Assembly (NCBI GenBank): GCA_027422505.1
Contig: JAPQWV010000406.1
Span: 372,001-436,000, forward strand
From: Craterostigma plantagineum
Lineage: Eukaryota; Streptophyta; Magnoliopsida; Lamiales; Linderniaceae
Reading direction: 5' to 3'
Length of the DNA: 64,000 bases
The notes under the pieces are model-generated. The model worked only from the letters and a program-made list of their open reading frames with translations, searched no databases and was not told the DNA's origin. Below, in pieces: positions 35,451 through 46,600 of this stretch. The translations under genes and the position numbers were made by a program. Every line of letters starts with the position of its first letter. Position 1 is the stretch's first letter.

Positions 35451-36190
35451 CACCTTCATCACGCACTTCTTTCCACCGTCAAAGGTGCTTAAACTAAAAA
35501 TTGACCTTACGGCATTCAAGCAAAGGAGGGCGAGAATTTATACGATGTATGGACACGTTTCAAGATGCTTCTGAACCGCTTCCCACAACATGGTATGACG
35601 AAGAGGGAATTGATTCAAAAGTTCCATGAATCATTGAATGATATCACTGTGCAACTACTTGATGGGGCATGCAACGGAGGCTTATGCAATTTAAGTGCAA
35701 CGGAAGGCTGGAATCTGATCGAGGAATATAACGCAAATAGCTTCCGGCGCGGGAGTTCTAGCAAAAGAGGCAAACCACCGGGGATGTACGATGTCGATAA
35801 TGCAACTACGATAAATGCCAAGTTGACACACTCCAATAACAAATCGCAGCTAACAACCTCCAAACGCAAACGTTGATGAATACACTATTACCCACGCTAC
35901 CAACAAAGCCAATTGTTAATGCTCTGCAGGTAGAATCTGTCCCGAGGACAGCTGCTCAACCTCCTCATGCATACACAAATTATAATCCACCATGCGATAC
36001 ATGCGGCGAAGGTCACGACGCAACCCATTGTCCAGCCACTATTCCGATGGAGCAAGTCGACTACATGGGTAACTACCAAGGCCAACGAAGCTACGTCCCG
36101 AACCGAGTTCATCCGAACTTGGCCTATGGTAATCATGCTCCGCCAGGATTTCAAAACCAAAAACGCAAGGATACCATATCATGAATGCTG
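35451..36190 (+). pseudogene. Gag of A, piece 4 with Cys-His cluster
   Basis: Continues A gag after D: TFITHFFPPSKVLKLKI aligns with AFINHYFPLSKVLKLKT in C. A one-base loss near 35525 shifts the frame. The 35565-35876 frame then carries NRFPQHGMTKRELIQKFHES and LLDGACNGGLCNLSATEGWN. A second shift at about 35873 leads to the frame with CDTCGEGHDATHCP, an Athila-type Cys-His cluster, and VDYMGNYQGQ. Gag of A is thus broken both by insertions and by small lesions. Confidence 0.85.
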
Positions 36191-36588
36191 AGCCCACTTC
36201 GTATAGTCGCATTGATAAGCTCGAGGGGACGCTCGAGAAGCTAATGGGAAAGCTCGATTCTTGATCCTTAAGAAACTCGGTTGCAAAATACCGAGTCTTC
36301 CCTCCGGGCCTTAGAGAAGCAAGTTGGGCAGATTACCGAATCGATCCAAAAAGTCCTCTCAGTTCATTGCCAAGCTACACCAAGACCAACCCAAAAGACC
36401 ACCACGTAAAGGCGGTCACGCTTCGTAACGGGAGAGAGCTCGAGGAAGTGCAAAAATTGAAAAGAAGAATGATGAGCCCGCGAAAGCAAACATCAAGGCC
36501 GACAAAGAAGAGGAGACCGTATCTAAGCCACCTGTCAAGGCGTATCAACCGAAAATTCCATACCCAGTGAGACTTAATAGGGACATCG
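36191..36588 (+). pseudogene. Gag-protease linker of A
   Basis: A decayed coiled-coil stretch. Short pieces such as LPSYTKTNPKDHHVKAVTLRNGREL (at about 36367) match the C linker (NAVTLRSGR). Several frame changes occur. Confidence 0.65.
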
Positions 36589-37317
36589 TTGACGACCAGT
36601 TTGGTAAATTCCTTGCAATTTTTAAACAATTACATATTAATTTACCACTTGTTGAAGCCCTTGCGAGTTGCGCAGATGCCACGTTGGGCAAAGTTCTTGA
36701 AGGACCTTTTCACGAACAAATGCAAGCTTGAAGATGTGTCCACGGTTGAATTACGAGGGGAGTGCTCAGCCATCTTACAAAGCAAGATCCCAAATAAGTT
36801 AAAAGACCCATGGAGTTTTACTATACCTTGTTTAATAGGCAATCTTGTAGTACATAAGGCATTGGCTGATCTAGGTGCTAGTATAAATTTAATGCCTTAT
36901 TCAATGTTCAAGAAACTTGGCTTAGGAGAACCTAAACCTACTAGGATGAGTATACAGTTAGCGGATAGATCTGTTAGATATCATAGGGGTATTATCGAAG
37001 ACGTTCTTGTCAAAGTTGATAAATTTATCATCCCTGCAGATTTTGTAATTCTCGACATGGAGGAAGATGGAAATATTCCTCTAATCTTAGGAAGGCCATT
37101 CCTCACTACAGGAGGAACCATGATCGATGTTCGTAACGGAACATTGACATTAACCATAGATAGTGAGAAACTGACATTTGATATGGCCGAGTTCATGAAC
37201 AATGCCGAGATGTTAGACGATAAGTGCTTTATATCAATGCATGGAATGAATTCTTATCATTGCAGGGACTTTCGTAGCCCGATCCTTCATCTCAAAGCAA
37301 GAAATAGAGGAAAATGA
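36589..37317 (+). pseudogene. Aspartic protease region of A (242 codons open)
   Basis: The longest open piece of A pol. MPRWAKFLKDLFTNKCKLED is followed by the protease: ALADLGASINLMPYSMFKK with the active-site Asp in DLGAS, LGEPKPTRMSIQLADRSVRY, and IPLILGRPFLTTGG. Athila proteases use DLGAS instead of the DSG found in chromoviruses. The frame is open through the whole domain but is cut off from RT by a frame change near 37317-37411. Confidence 0.88.
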
Positions 37318-37410
37318 GGAACTCCATGAGAAAGAGCCGAACGATGACCTACCCTCGTTGTTGCTCAAGCAGATGTAGATGAGAATATCAATGACGAACC
37401 AACGACCGAG

Positions 37411-38506
37411 GTGCAAAAGAGCAGAGAAGAAAATCGTGAGAAGACCTCAGTCGAGGAACCACCAACGCTCGAGCTCAAGCTATTGCCCGATCACTTGGAA
37501 TACGCTTTCCTCGAGGAAAATACAAATTTTCCCGTAATCATTGCGTCAAATCTGGAGAAAGAGCAGAAAATTATGCTATTAGACACACTATGGGAGCACA
37601 AGAAGGCGCTCGCATGGAAAATAGCTGATATTCGAGGAATATGCCCGGCGTTTTGCATGCATAAAATTCTAATGGAGGACGACTTCAAACCGGTGGTACA
37701 ACACCAAAGGCGTTTGAACCCCAACATGAAGGAGGTAGTTAAGGCCGAGGAAATTAAAAAGCTCGATGCGGGAGTGATTTACCCAATCTCGGACAGTGTA
37801 TGGGTGAGCCCAGTTCAGGTAGTGCCGAAAAATGAGGAATGACAGTCGTACCCAATGAGAAGAACGAACTCATCCGACGTGGACTGTCACGGGATGGCGC
37901 GTTTGCATTGACTATCGCAAATTAAATGACGCGGCGCGAAAAGCTCTTCCTTTTATTCATCAAATGCTTGAACGTTTGTCTGGTCATGAATTTTATTGTT
38001 TCCTCGGTGGACTTTCAGGTTATTTGCAGATTCCCATTGCACCCGAGGATCAAGAGAAAACGACGTTCACATGCACGTTCGAACATTCGCCTACCGACGG
38101 ATGCCTTTTGGACTTTGCAATGCTCCGGCCACCTCCCAACATTGCCTGATGGCTATCTTCGACAAACAATTGGTGACGGAATGGAGGTATTCATGGATGA
38201 TTTCTCAATTTTTTGGTGACTCGTTCGAGGTATGCTTATTTAATTTAATGAAAGTGCTCCAGCGATGCGAGGAAACAAACCTTGCTAAATTGGGAGAAAT
38301 GCCATTTTATTGTAAGAGAGGGTATTGTTTTATGTCATAAAATATTGTCGAGAGGTATCGAGGTAGATAGAGCTAAAATAGAAACCATGGAACGATTACT
38401 TTCACCTTCGTCGGTAAAGGCAATTAGAAGTTTCCTAGGACATGCAGGTTTTTATCGTAGATTTATCAAGAATTTTTCTAAAATTACTAGGCCTTTAACA
38501 ACGTGA
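37411..38506 (+). pseudogene. Reverse transcriptase of A, in four frameshifted pieces
   Basis: Piece 1 (37411-37842): EPPTLELKLLPDHLEYAFLE, ALAWKIADIRGICP, VSPVQVVPK. Then a frame change across the VCIDYRKLN region (about 37900). Piece 2 (37964-38149): HEFYCFLGGLSGYLQIPIAP, where the catalytic Asp usually found as FLDGYSG is changed to Gly. Piece 3: RRMPFGLCNAPAT and the active site VFMDDFSIF (about 38185-38210). Piece 4 (38282-38506): CHFIVREGIVLCHKILSRGI and SFLGHAGFYRRFIKNFSKIT. The sequence stops at RPLTT and jumps to the RNase H-integrase spacer, so RNase H is deleted. It is non-functional. Confidence 0.85.
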
Positions 38507-38509
38507 GGT

Positions 38510-39836
38510 ACTCGATGAAACCTCGTGGTATGCCGACTTTGCTAACTATCTTGTCGCTAGGATCATGCCAAAGGGATACACAAGTCATCAGAGGAAGAAA
38601 TTCATCTCAGACTTGAAGTATTATTTTTGGGATGATCCCTATTTATTTAGGGTTTGCGCGGACAAGATAATTCGGCGATGCGTATCCTTTCCCGAGACGG
38701 TTAAAATCTTGAGCCATTGCACTCGGGACCATGTGGAGAACACTGGAGGTAATCGAACTGCACAAAAGGTACTCGAATGTGGTTTTTATTGGCCTAAGAT
38801 TTTCAAAGACGCTCAAAAATACGTAGAGGAATGTGATAGGTGCCAATGGACAGGTAATATTTCTAAGCGAAATGAAATGCCTCCGAATTTTATTCTTGCG
38901 TGTGAAATATTTGATGTCTGGGGCATAGATTTTATGGGTCCGTTTCCTAACTCTTTCTGGAATCGATATATCCTAGTTGCGGTTGATTATGTTTCAGAAT
39001 GGGTAGAAGCACAAGCTCTACCTACGAATGATGCTAGGGTAGTCGTTAAAATTTTTAAATCTCTATTTTCACAATTTGGCTTTGAAAAAAAAATTCACGA
39101 TTTGGCTCACCTCGTTCCATTATTAGCGATAAGGGTACGCATTTCTGTAACACTCAATTTGCAAGGACGCTCGAGAAATACAGCGTGAAACATAGTGTTA
39201 CTATTGCATACCATCCTCAAGCGAGCGGCCAGCCGAAATCGTAAACAGGGAGTTGAAGCGTATACTCGAAAAGACAGTGGAGCACCATAGGCGAGATTGG
39301 CCAAACAAATTAAACGACGCCTTGTGGGCGTACCAGACAGCATACAAGACGCCTATCGGATCCACGCCCTACAGACTTATTTCGTGAAATCTTGTCATTT
39401 ACCCGTCGAGCTAGAACACAAAGCATATTAGGCTCTAAAAAGACTAAATTTTGATTTGAATCTTGTAGGTGAAAAGCGAAACTTGCAGATGAATGAGCTC
39501 GACCAGTGGAGGCAAATGGCTTATGAAAATACCCGCCTCTACAAGGAGCGTACGAAGCTTTACCATGATCGTAAAATCATAAAGCGGGAATTCCAAGAGG
39601 GAGACCACGTCTTGCGATATAACTCACGCCTTCGATTATTTACCGGTAAGCTGAAATCGAGGTGGTCAGGTCCATTCACAGTGACCCGAGTGTTAACTTA
39701 CGTGACGGTCGATATCACACACCTAGAAAAGGGGACTTTCAAGGTGAATGGGCAACATCTCAAGCATTATTATGTCGGTGACATCGAAGCACTCGGGACG
39801 AAAACGATTCACCTCCTCAACACCAGCCAGAGCTGA
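38510..39836 (+). pseudogene. Integrase of A, broken by frameshifts
   Basis: Opens with [14 protein letters not shown], the segment that precedes integrase in Athila. The zinc-binding part includes [19 protein letters not shown] and VEECDRCQ. The first catalytic Asp is in [10 protein letters not shown] (about 38930). A frame change at about 39090 precedes [10 protein letters not shown] (second Asp). YHPQASGQP follows, then another one-base lesion before the catalytic Glu. The C-terminal part (39456-39836) is an open frame: AYENTRLYKERTKLYHDRKI, FQEGDHVLRYNSRL, FTGKLKSRWSGPFTV. It ends with a normal stop. Confidence 0.87.
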
Positions 39837-41399
39837 AAATCACCGAACAATGTCTAGCTAAAAGACATTAAAGAAAGCGCTACTTGGGAGGCACCCCAAG
39901 CCTATCTTATGTTTTTCCTTTATTTTCCCATGCGCATTTTTTTAAGTTTTGTGATTTTGTTTTTCAATGATCGCAGGGAATACAAAATCTCAAGTATGAG
40001 GAGGAGCCGTACAGAGCATGCACTATTCAGGGAAGTTCACTTATCTATTTATTTCCTCTTCGTTGTGTTACGTAATTGTTACGTTGAGGGGAACGTAAAT
40101 CTTAAGTGTGGGGAGGGGAATTTTTGCGAAATTGATGCGAACATCTTGTATGTGCATGACTTGATTTGTGGTATTACATTTTGAAATTTCTTTTCGAAAA
40201 TTGGCATGAATTTTTTTCGAAAATCATGTTTCGTATCGATCAAAGGATGGCTTTATGTCAGAAATTTTGTGAGTAATTAGGATACATGTGCGTAGTCTAC
40301 TTCTTTCTTACATGATGAACTTGGCGATACTTGAGAAATTCGTACACATACCCTACTTTTGTGAGATTTTTTAGCCTGCGAGCTTTTTGCTCATTTCTTT
40401 GGTTGTGTGAATGATGCTTAATTTATTTCTCTCCAGAACTTGCTTGTGCATTACGTGTTGAAATTACTTAAAGTGTGATTGCGTGAAAATGAGGAAGGCA
40501 TTAGGAATTCAGTCCATAGCCAAAGTATCCAACCACGTGGCCCCCGTAGTTAGCCACTTTGAGCCTGAGCCTTTTATTTGTGAAAACCGGATTATAAATT
40601 GTCGACCCTGATTAAGCCTTCAGACATAAACCCATTGGAGCAATAGTAGAAGTGGAGGTTGAATGCCGGACTCAAGAAGCGTAACCCGTGCTAAATTTCC
40701 GAGCTGAGCGTTGAAAAAAAAGAAAAAAAAAGAAAAAAATATAGCAGAAAAAAAAGAGAAGAAAAAAAGAAAGAAAAAAAGAGAGAAAAAGATATATATA
40801 TATATATATATATTGACTAAGAACCCTTTCCGATAATCTTTCACTCGCGAAAACGTATTACCCATTTCCTAGATCGAGAAGTTGAAAGAAGAAGGGCTTG
40901 GTGGAAAACGACAAATGCAAAAGAACGGAAGTGATGAACAAGAATGACGGATTTGGCGCATTCCAGATTATGGCATGATTCTGACACGACTACAGCTCAT
41001 ATTCTTTTTATGCTTATTCATTGCATATCTTACATATCTCAGCCACTTTATTACCCGGTAAAGACCTTCCGATTTATGCTTGATCATTGAAAGTGGTAGA
41101 TTTACGAATTGCTTGCAAGCTTATGGTAGAGACTAGATTAGTGCATGACCCGAGCGATTTTGCTGACCTCTTACCTATATACTGAGTATTTGAGCGAATC
41201 CTTGTGAGGTACGGATTTTGATAAGTGTTGCTAAGGAAATCGTGTGGTTAGTCGTTCGACTTAGATATGCTTTCCGACTTTACTTGTAATCTCCTACGTG
41301 ATTTCGTTCTTGATGTTAAGTTGCAGGATTTTATCCTTTTCTATGCATTCTTATTTTCATTTGCTTGAGGGCAAGCAAACGCTTAAGTGTGGGGAAATT
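39837..41399 (+). other. 3' untranslated region of A (no envelope-like frame)
   Basis: About 1.56 kb between integrase and the 3' LTR. Some Athila elements carry an envelope-like frame here, but I see none. Landmarks: stem-loop CTTGGGAGGCACCCCAAG (39883-39900); internal hairpin ACGTTGAGGGGAACGT (40081) with purine tract CTTAAGTGTGGGGAGGGG (40101-40118); an A/G-rich low-complexity tract at 40713-40790; a TA run at 40791-40812; terminal hairpin TTGCTTGAGGGCAAGCAA (41361) and the tract that primes at the LTR (41382-41399). Confidence 0.8.
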
Positions 41400-43273
41400 T
41401 GATAAACGTAATTTCTTACATTTATAGTTGTTAAAATTAAGTCGTTTGCATGATAAGTGAAGTCGTTTTGATGATTATTGTACCATAATATGGTTTCATA
41501 GCAAAATCAAACGTTTTTACGGTAGTTTTGCGACAGTTTCGTATTTCTCATGATCACAAGGTAAACGATGTCCGATGGACCTGAAATTTTAAACACACAT
41601 AGAAGACTCGTTAAATTTGAAAATGACCAAAGGGATTTTTAATCCAAGGTCTAGATTGGGAGATATGAATTTCTGAACGTGCTCTGTTTTGCAGGAAATC
41701 CGTCACGGCCGTGAAGGATTTGCACAAGGCCGTGAAGCGCACCGGAGAGCCATTTTCTTGCCCGATTGTGTCACGGCCATGAACATCAACCAACCAGGCT
41801 GTGAAGGGTCCTTCAGGGCCGTGAATTGAGGTGCAAGAGGCCGTGAATGAGAGCAGAAACCTATTTTCTATGCCCCGAGCACTTCATGTCCGTGAATGGT
41901 GGCTAGCTAAGCCGTAAATGCGGGCACAAACGTTATTTTGTTCAGGCTTTATGTTGTCACGGCCGTGAGGATGCATATAAGAGGCCGTGAACATTTCCAT
42001 GGCCATATTAAAAGTCAAGCACGCAACAAAAGATGACTTTGGCTCATTGAGGTCGAATTTTGGAACCAACTTGGAAGAAAAGATCACGTTTGGGACCATA
42101 TCTCTGCATAAGACAAGCCATTCAACTTAATAACACACATGAGATCATTTTTTTGTGGGCTGCAATCACGACTTTGGAGGCTAAAGATCTATCAAAATTC
42201 TCCTCGTTGGAATTCACGTTGAAGAAAATGCACAAGAAAGAAGGGAAGACATCTATATAAATAGGCAATGTAAAGAGGAGGAGAAGAAAAAGGTATGTGA
42301 AAGATACACAATTCAAGCTCATATACATATTACACGTTGCCTTTCAAAACCCAAGAACACCTACTTAGTTGCTCACCACATGTTCGATAAAATTACTCAG
42401 CGAAGGACGAGATTAACTTTGAAGTCGAATTCAGGGAAGTATTTATGATGTGTTCGATGTTAGTTACGTGCTTTGTTGTGATGATAATGAGTAGCTAAAT
42501 CTATTGTATTTGAGATGAGATGAACCCTAGCGAGATCGATCGTATGCTTATTTGTATTTGATGTTTTGCTGTTGTTATGACTCGTTTATGAAGCATATGA
42601 TTTCGATTATGTCTATGTGGTTGAAATTATCTTGTTAGCTTGATCATGTCTATGTGTTTATGTTAACGTAGTCCGGGAAATCGTACGATACGCTCGAGAG
42701 AGGGGCGGACGATTAAACTACTCGTAAACTAGCGAAATAAACTCATCGCTAGAGATAGGTTGAACTACCTCGCCGGATTAGAGTCATCTAATAGCGGGAT
42801 TCACGTGTTTTTAATGCAATCTTCGGTTAAGTAGTTAGGGAAGCTTGCCTAGCTACTTAATTCGTTTATTAGTTGTTTGCGATCATTATATGGTAAGGCG
42901 CAGTTTCGTCAGCTATATAACTCGTATGCATGTAGTAGGAATCTCCACGGTCTAATGATAGCTTTATTTGCGTACACTGGATATTTGTTTTGGTCGAGCT
43001 AGGGGGATTCGAAGTCACAAAATTTGTTTCCATAAGGGTTTCCTCTGAGTACCATTTTACTCAGTTGTAGTTCAATTATTGTTATTTACCGTTTCAACAA
43101 ACCAAATTTACTAGGATATTTAAACGACGGTTTTCTTAGATATATAGTTCATTTGGGTTCGATACTCGAATGCTTGCCATTTCTATGCTACTTCCGATAG
43201 GTATACTTGCCTGTTGAGCGTAGGATAGTTTGTCGATATTCGTTTTATATTTATTACTCGATCCGCTCAATCA
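41400..43273 (+). repeat. 3' LTR of A (1874 bp)
   Basis: Begins TGATAAACGTAATTTC and ends CTCAATCA. Differs from the 5' LTR by scattered substitutions and small indels. TCACGGCCGTGA is perfect at 41703 and 41957. The partner of 11305 has mutated to TCATGTCCGTGA. Confidence 0.92.
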
Positions 43274-43997
43274 AATATTATGTTATTTTTTTCTTTCGGG
43301 AAATAATGGCATGGGGAGCTTCTCCCCATGTTCGCATGTTTCACCGGAGTTCCCTTTCTCCTGTATTTCATGTTTTTGTGATTTGCATCCTTTCGGGACC
43401 TGATGGGTGTTTCTAGGAACACCATTATCGTGGCATGGTTATAGCGGCAACTCGCTTAGATGTATGGTTATAGCCCAGCTCGCTTAGTAATTCGTAAGCC
43501 AAGTACGAATTCATGCCATCGGTTGCAATGGCCGTCGTCATTGTTCTCAGGTGTCATCTGCGCTAGGTTCTCTATGTCCTTAGCGAATTCAGTATTTGTG
43601 TAGACCCTTAGGCCTATAAAATTGTAACCCCGAGGATCCCCTCATCGATTTACCCTGGTTATAGCGCCAGTTTCGCTTTAGGTACCATTCATGTCGCAAG
43701 CTTACTGAGAGCCTTTGATGTCCCTGTACACCGCAGCCCATCAGCGATGGCATCTTGTACACCCTTATGGGCATCATTCACATCGCAGATGGATTATCTT
43801 TGACGTCCTGTACACCGCAGGTCCGTCGACCTTTGGCATCAAAACGCACCGCAGAGATATTATCTTGGCGCCCTGTACACCGCAGGTCCGTCGACCTTTG
43901 GCATCGATTATCTTATACGGTGCACCGTTTGTTATATAATAAAATATTTATATTCCGACAAGGCGGTATTTCCTCAGGGACATCAATAGTTTACCCT

Positions 43998-44229
43998 GGT
44001 TATAGCGCAGCTTCGCTTAAATGTGTGGGTATAGCGCCCGCTCGCTTACATGCGTGGTTATAGCGCCCGCTCGTTTACATGCGTGGTTATAGTGCCAGCT
44101 CGCTTAAATGCGTGGTTATAGCGCCAGCTCGCTTAAATGCGTGGTTATAGCGCCAGCTCACTTAAATGCGTGGTTATAGCGCCCGCTCGCTTACATGCAT
44201 GGTTATAGCGCCAGCTCGCTTAGTATCCA
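43998..44229. repeat. 29-bp tandem array in E (eight units)
   Basis: Eight head-to-tail units of the form GGTTATAGCGCCAGCTCGCT followed by TAAATGCGT, with a few substitutions each (CCAGCTCG or CCCGCTCG, AAATG or ACATG). Isolated related units occur at about 43437-43490 and 43660, and one in G at about 61224. There are no unique spacers between the units. Confidence 0.9.
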
Positions 44230-44440
44230 GGATCTTTGTTGGAGGCCTGGAATTTAAAGTAATGGGGAAATGGAGAATTTTTTCTTGGTTAATGATGAGG
44301 TCCCTGGCTCCAGATCTCAGGAGGTTCGAACATTCGACTGTGCAAGTGTACAATTTCGGGCTCTGCTGGAGATTGGAATTCCCCTGGCCTGAGCTCCAAT
44401 TATGATAGGGATGTGAGCCTTAAATTGAGCTGGCCTCTAT

Positions 44441-44773
44441 CTAGAGGAGACGGGGGTTGTCTGTCATTAGTCGGCAAAGATCCCCCGTTCTCCTTTCGAC
44501 TACCTCATGACCTTGGTTGACGCCACGGACAAGGAACTTCCTCAGATGTCCCACTAGGGTGGGCCCTTCGATTTCATCCTTCAAATGATAGCAGTTATTA
44601 GTATGATGCATGTATTTATTATATTGATAATATAAATGAGAATGAGATTTAGAGGGCAGTGGAGTTCCGGCTAGAGCCTTTTCATCACGGGATGTCTCGT
44701 GGCTAATGTCAGGATCCTCCATGTTGTTGCGTAATGGTATGAAGTTCCTTGGGACCCTAAGATGAGATCCCAA
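44441..44773 (-). pseudogene. Tat-type gag remnant 1 in E
   Basis: An open frame of 110 codons containing HHTNNCYHLKDEIEGPTLVG followed by HLRKFL. This resembles the conserved block after the Tat-lineage gag core (CxxH.GH...C..LKDEIE..I..G.LRKFV, family knowledge). The usual CDFH start of the motif is degraded to KYMH. No adjoining capsid or protease domain is readable. Confidence 0.6.
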
Positions 44774-45219
44774 CAGCTCCCTGTTGGGAGGTTAAGGCGG
44801 TGATGGTTTTCCCTAGTCCTCCTTCTTGCTCGTTCCTTCTTATTTAATTACGATTTGCTTCTAAACCCGTGGACCTTCACATGCCAGCAAGGAGCTGGGT
44901 TTACGTCCCAAACCGTTGGGTCGGGTCTTCGACAAATTTATAGTTCATGAGTATTCGTATCTTCAATGGTCCGTTTAGGAAACAATGTATGTATCAGTAT
45001 TCGGATGATGGCGGAGCTGTCGTGCCTCTGCCTGGAGGGAGTGGGAATTGTCTGCCTTTAAGCGGCATAGATCCCTAGGACTCCTTGTCGGTCACCTTCA
45101 AATCATGTTTGCTACCGCGGCTAACACCTTTTTTCAGGTGTTACGTCTGGATAAGGCTCTCGATCACATCTAAGAGCCTTCTTAACGCGGGATGTCTCCC
45201 GTGGATCTTCATGTGCTAG

Positions 45220-46380
45220 CGTGGTGCTGGGCATTTTATCTCCTGCAGATCTCAGATCTTCAGGCATCAGCGTGGAACTGGCTTCTAGGTTCCATGGACC
45301 TTCGCGTGCCAGCGCGGAGCTAGGCTTGTATCTCTCGTAGATCTTCAGACGGGCGGAACTGGACTTGTATCTCCCACTGATATCCGGACGTCATCGCGGA
45401 ACTGGCTTCTAGGTTACAGGGACCTTCGTGTGCCAGTGAGGAGCTTGGCTTGTATCTTCCGCGGATCTTCAAACGCCAGTGTCAGCGCGGAGCTTAGCAT
45501 GTATCTCCCGCGGATCTTCGGATGCCAGTGTGGAGGTCCTATAATAGATCCACTGGGTCTTTCTGTGCTCGGCGGAGCTGGTTTGGAGGTCCTCAAAAGC
45601 GAACCTTCGTATGCGACCGAGGCACGAACCTTTACTACCGCTAGCATCTTTCTCAGGTGTTCCGTCAGAACAAGCCTCTCGATCACATCCTTCAAACAAT
45701 AACAATTGTTAGGGTGGTGCATATGTTTACTATGGTAACAATAACATATAATAGAAAATGAGATTTTAGAGGGTCCTGAAGTCTCGGCGAGGAGCCTTAT
45801 CAATGCGGGATGCCTTCTGTGGATCTTCATGTGCCCTGGAACTGGGCTTTTATCTCCTACTGATCTTCAAGCGTCGGCGCGGAGCTAACACTAGGTCCAC
45901 GGACCTTCGCGTGTTAGCGAGGAGCTTGGCTTATATCTTCTGCGGATCTTCGAGCGTCAGCTTGGAGATTCCTTCTAGGTTCCACGGACATTCGCGTACT
46001 AGCGAGGAGCTGGAAGGTCCCGAATGTGGGGCTTCGGGCCTTCATGCCAGTGCGGAGCTGGGAGGTCCCAAAGGCGGAGCTTTGGGTTTCTCTTGCCAGC
46101 GCGGAGCTAGGAGGTCCCGAGTGCCAAGCTTCGGGTCTTCTTGCCAGCACAGAGCTGGGAGGTCCTGAAGGCGGAGCTTCAGGGCTTCGTACCCGCGCGG
46201 GGCTGGGCTTTTAGGTCCCGAAGGTGGAGCTTCGGGTCTTCTTGCCTGCGTAGAGATGGGTTTCTATGTCCCGAAGGAGGGGATTCGGGTCTTCTAGCCA
46301 TCACGGAGCTGGGCCTTTAAGTCCCGATGTGGGAGCTTCGGTTCTTCGCCCTTACCTCCACCTGATCAAGGTGGTGCAGA
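45220..46380. repeat. GC-rich tandem array of a roughly 50-bp unit in E (left block)
   Basis: Imperfect units built around GCGGAGCTGGGAGGTCCCGA, GGCGGAGCTTCGGGTCTTC and TTGCCAGC. The first half (45220-45990) holds an earlier variant with ACCTTCGCGTGCCAGCG and CCGCGGATCTTC. Gag remnant 2 is embedded within it. Palindromic pieces such as GGTCCCGAAG/CTTCGGG make each unit able to fold. Confidence 0.85.
45640..45790 (-). pseudogene. Tat-type gag remnant 2 in E
   Basis: The minus strand encodes HHPNNCYCLKDVIERLVLTE followed by HLRKML, clearly a second copy of the motif in remnant 1, about 1.1 kb away and surrounded by tandem-array units. The nucleotide similarity extends on both sides (ATAACATATAATAGAAAATGAG versus ATTGATAATATAAATGAGAATGAG). 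Either a segment was duplicated or two gag copies collapsed together. Confidence 0.6.
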
Positions 46381-46582
46381 TGACCTTACGTCTTAGGAGC
46401 TTTGGCAGCTCCTGCGGGTTATGGGTCCAAAATCGTTGGCAGAGAGGGTCTCCTTCCCTCAGTTTTTGCCTCTTTCGTCTCATCCCAGCAGAAATAGAGA
46501 AAAGAAAAGGGAAACAAAAAAATGCTAAGCACAGCTTAACACAATATAGGCAAAATCACTCACGCCTTCAACTCTGAAATTT
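46381..46582 (-). other. 5' leader of E between PBS and repeat array
   Basis: About 200 bp conserved with 48220-48515 (shared pieces: AAGGTGGTG, GGCAGCTCCTG, CAATATAGGCAAAATCACT). It lies just inside the PBS on the element strand, where a leader would be. No gag start is visible before the array. Confidence 0.6.
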
Positions 46583-46598
46583 CCCACAGACGGCGCCA
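46583..46598 (-). other. Primer-binding site of E
   Basis: The minus strand reads TGGCGCCGTCTGTGGG two bases inside the LTR. This PBS form is known from Tat-lineage plant elements. I do not assign the tRNA with confidence. Confidence 0.75.
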
Positions 46599-46600
46599 TT

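Larger units (their letters stand above)
10820..43273 (+). mobile_element. Element A: Athila-type Ty3/gypsy retrotransposon holding three nested elements
   Basis: Bounded by two LTRs (10820-12697 and 41400-43273), both starting TGATAAACG. Flanking 5-mers are AATAC (left) and AATAT (right), a target duplication with one mismatch. Removing B, C and D with one TSD copy each leaves about 10.3 kb, a normal Athila length. The order inside is PBS (Asp tRNA), gag, protease, RT, integrase and a long 3' untranslated region. RNase H is missing and several frameshifts are visible, so the element is defective. It split Tat element E, whose sequence resumes at 43274. Confidence 0.92.

Noticed and set aside
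40620..40865. Minus-strand Phe/Ser-rich frame
   Set aside because: Product of an A/G-rich low-complexity tract and a TA run in the 3' untranslated region of A.
39837..41399. Envelope-like gene expected in some Athila elements
   Set aside because: No frame of useful length or signal/transmembrane pattern is present between integrase and the 3' LTR of A.
43998..44229. Regular 29-bp repeats that look CRISPR-like at first sight
   Set aside because: Units are directly adjacent with no unique spacers, and they are inside a plant retrotransposon.
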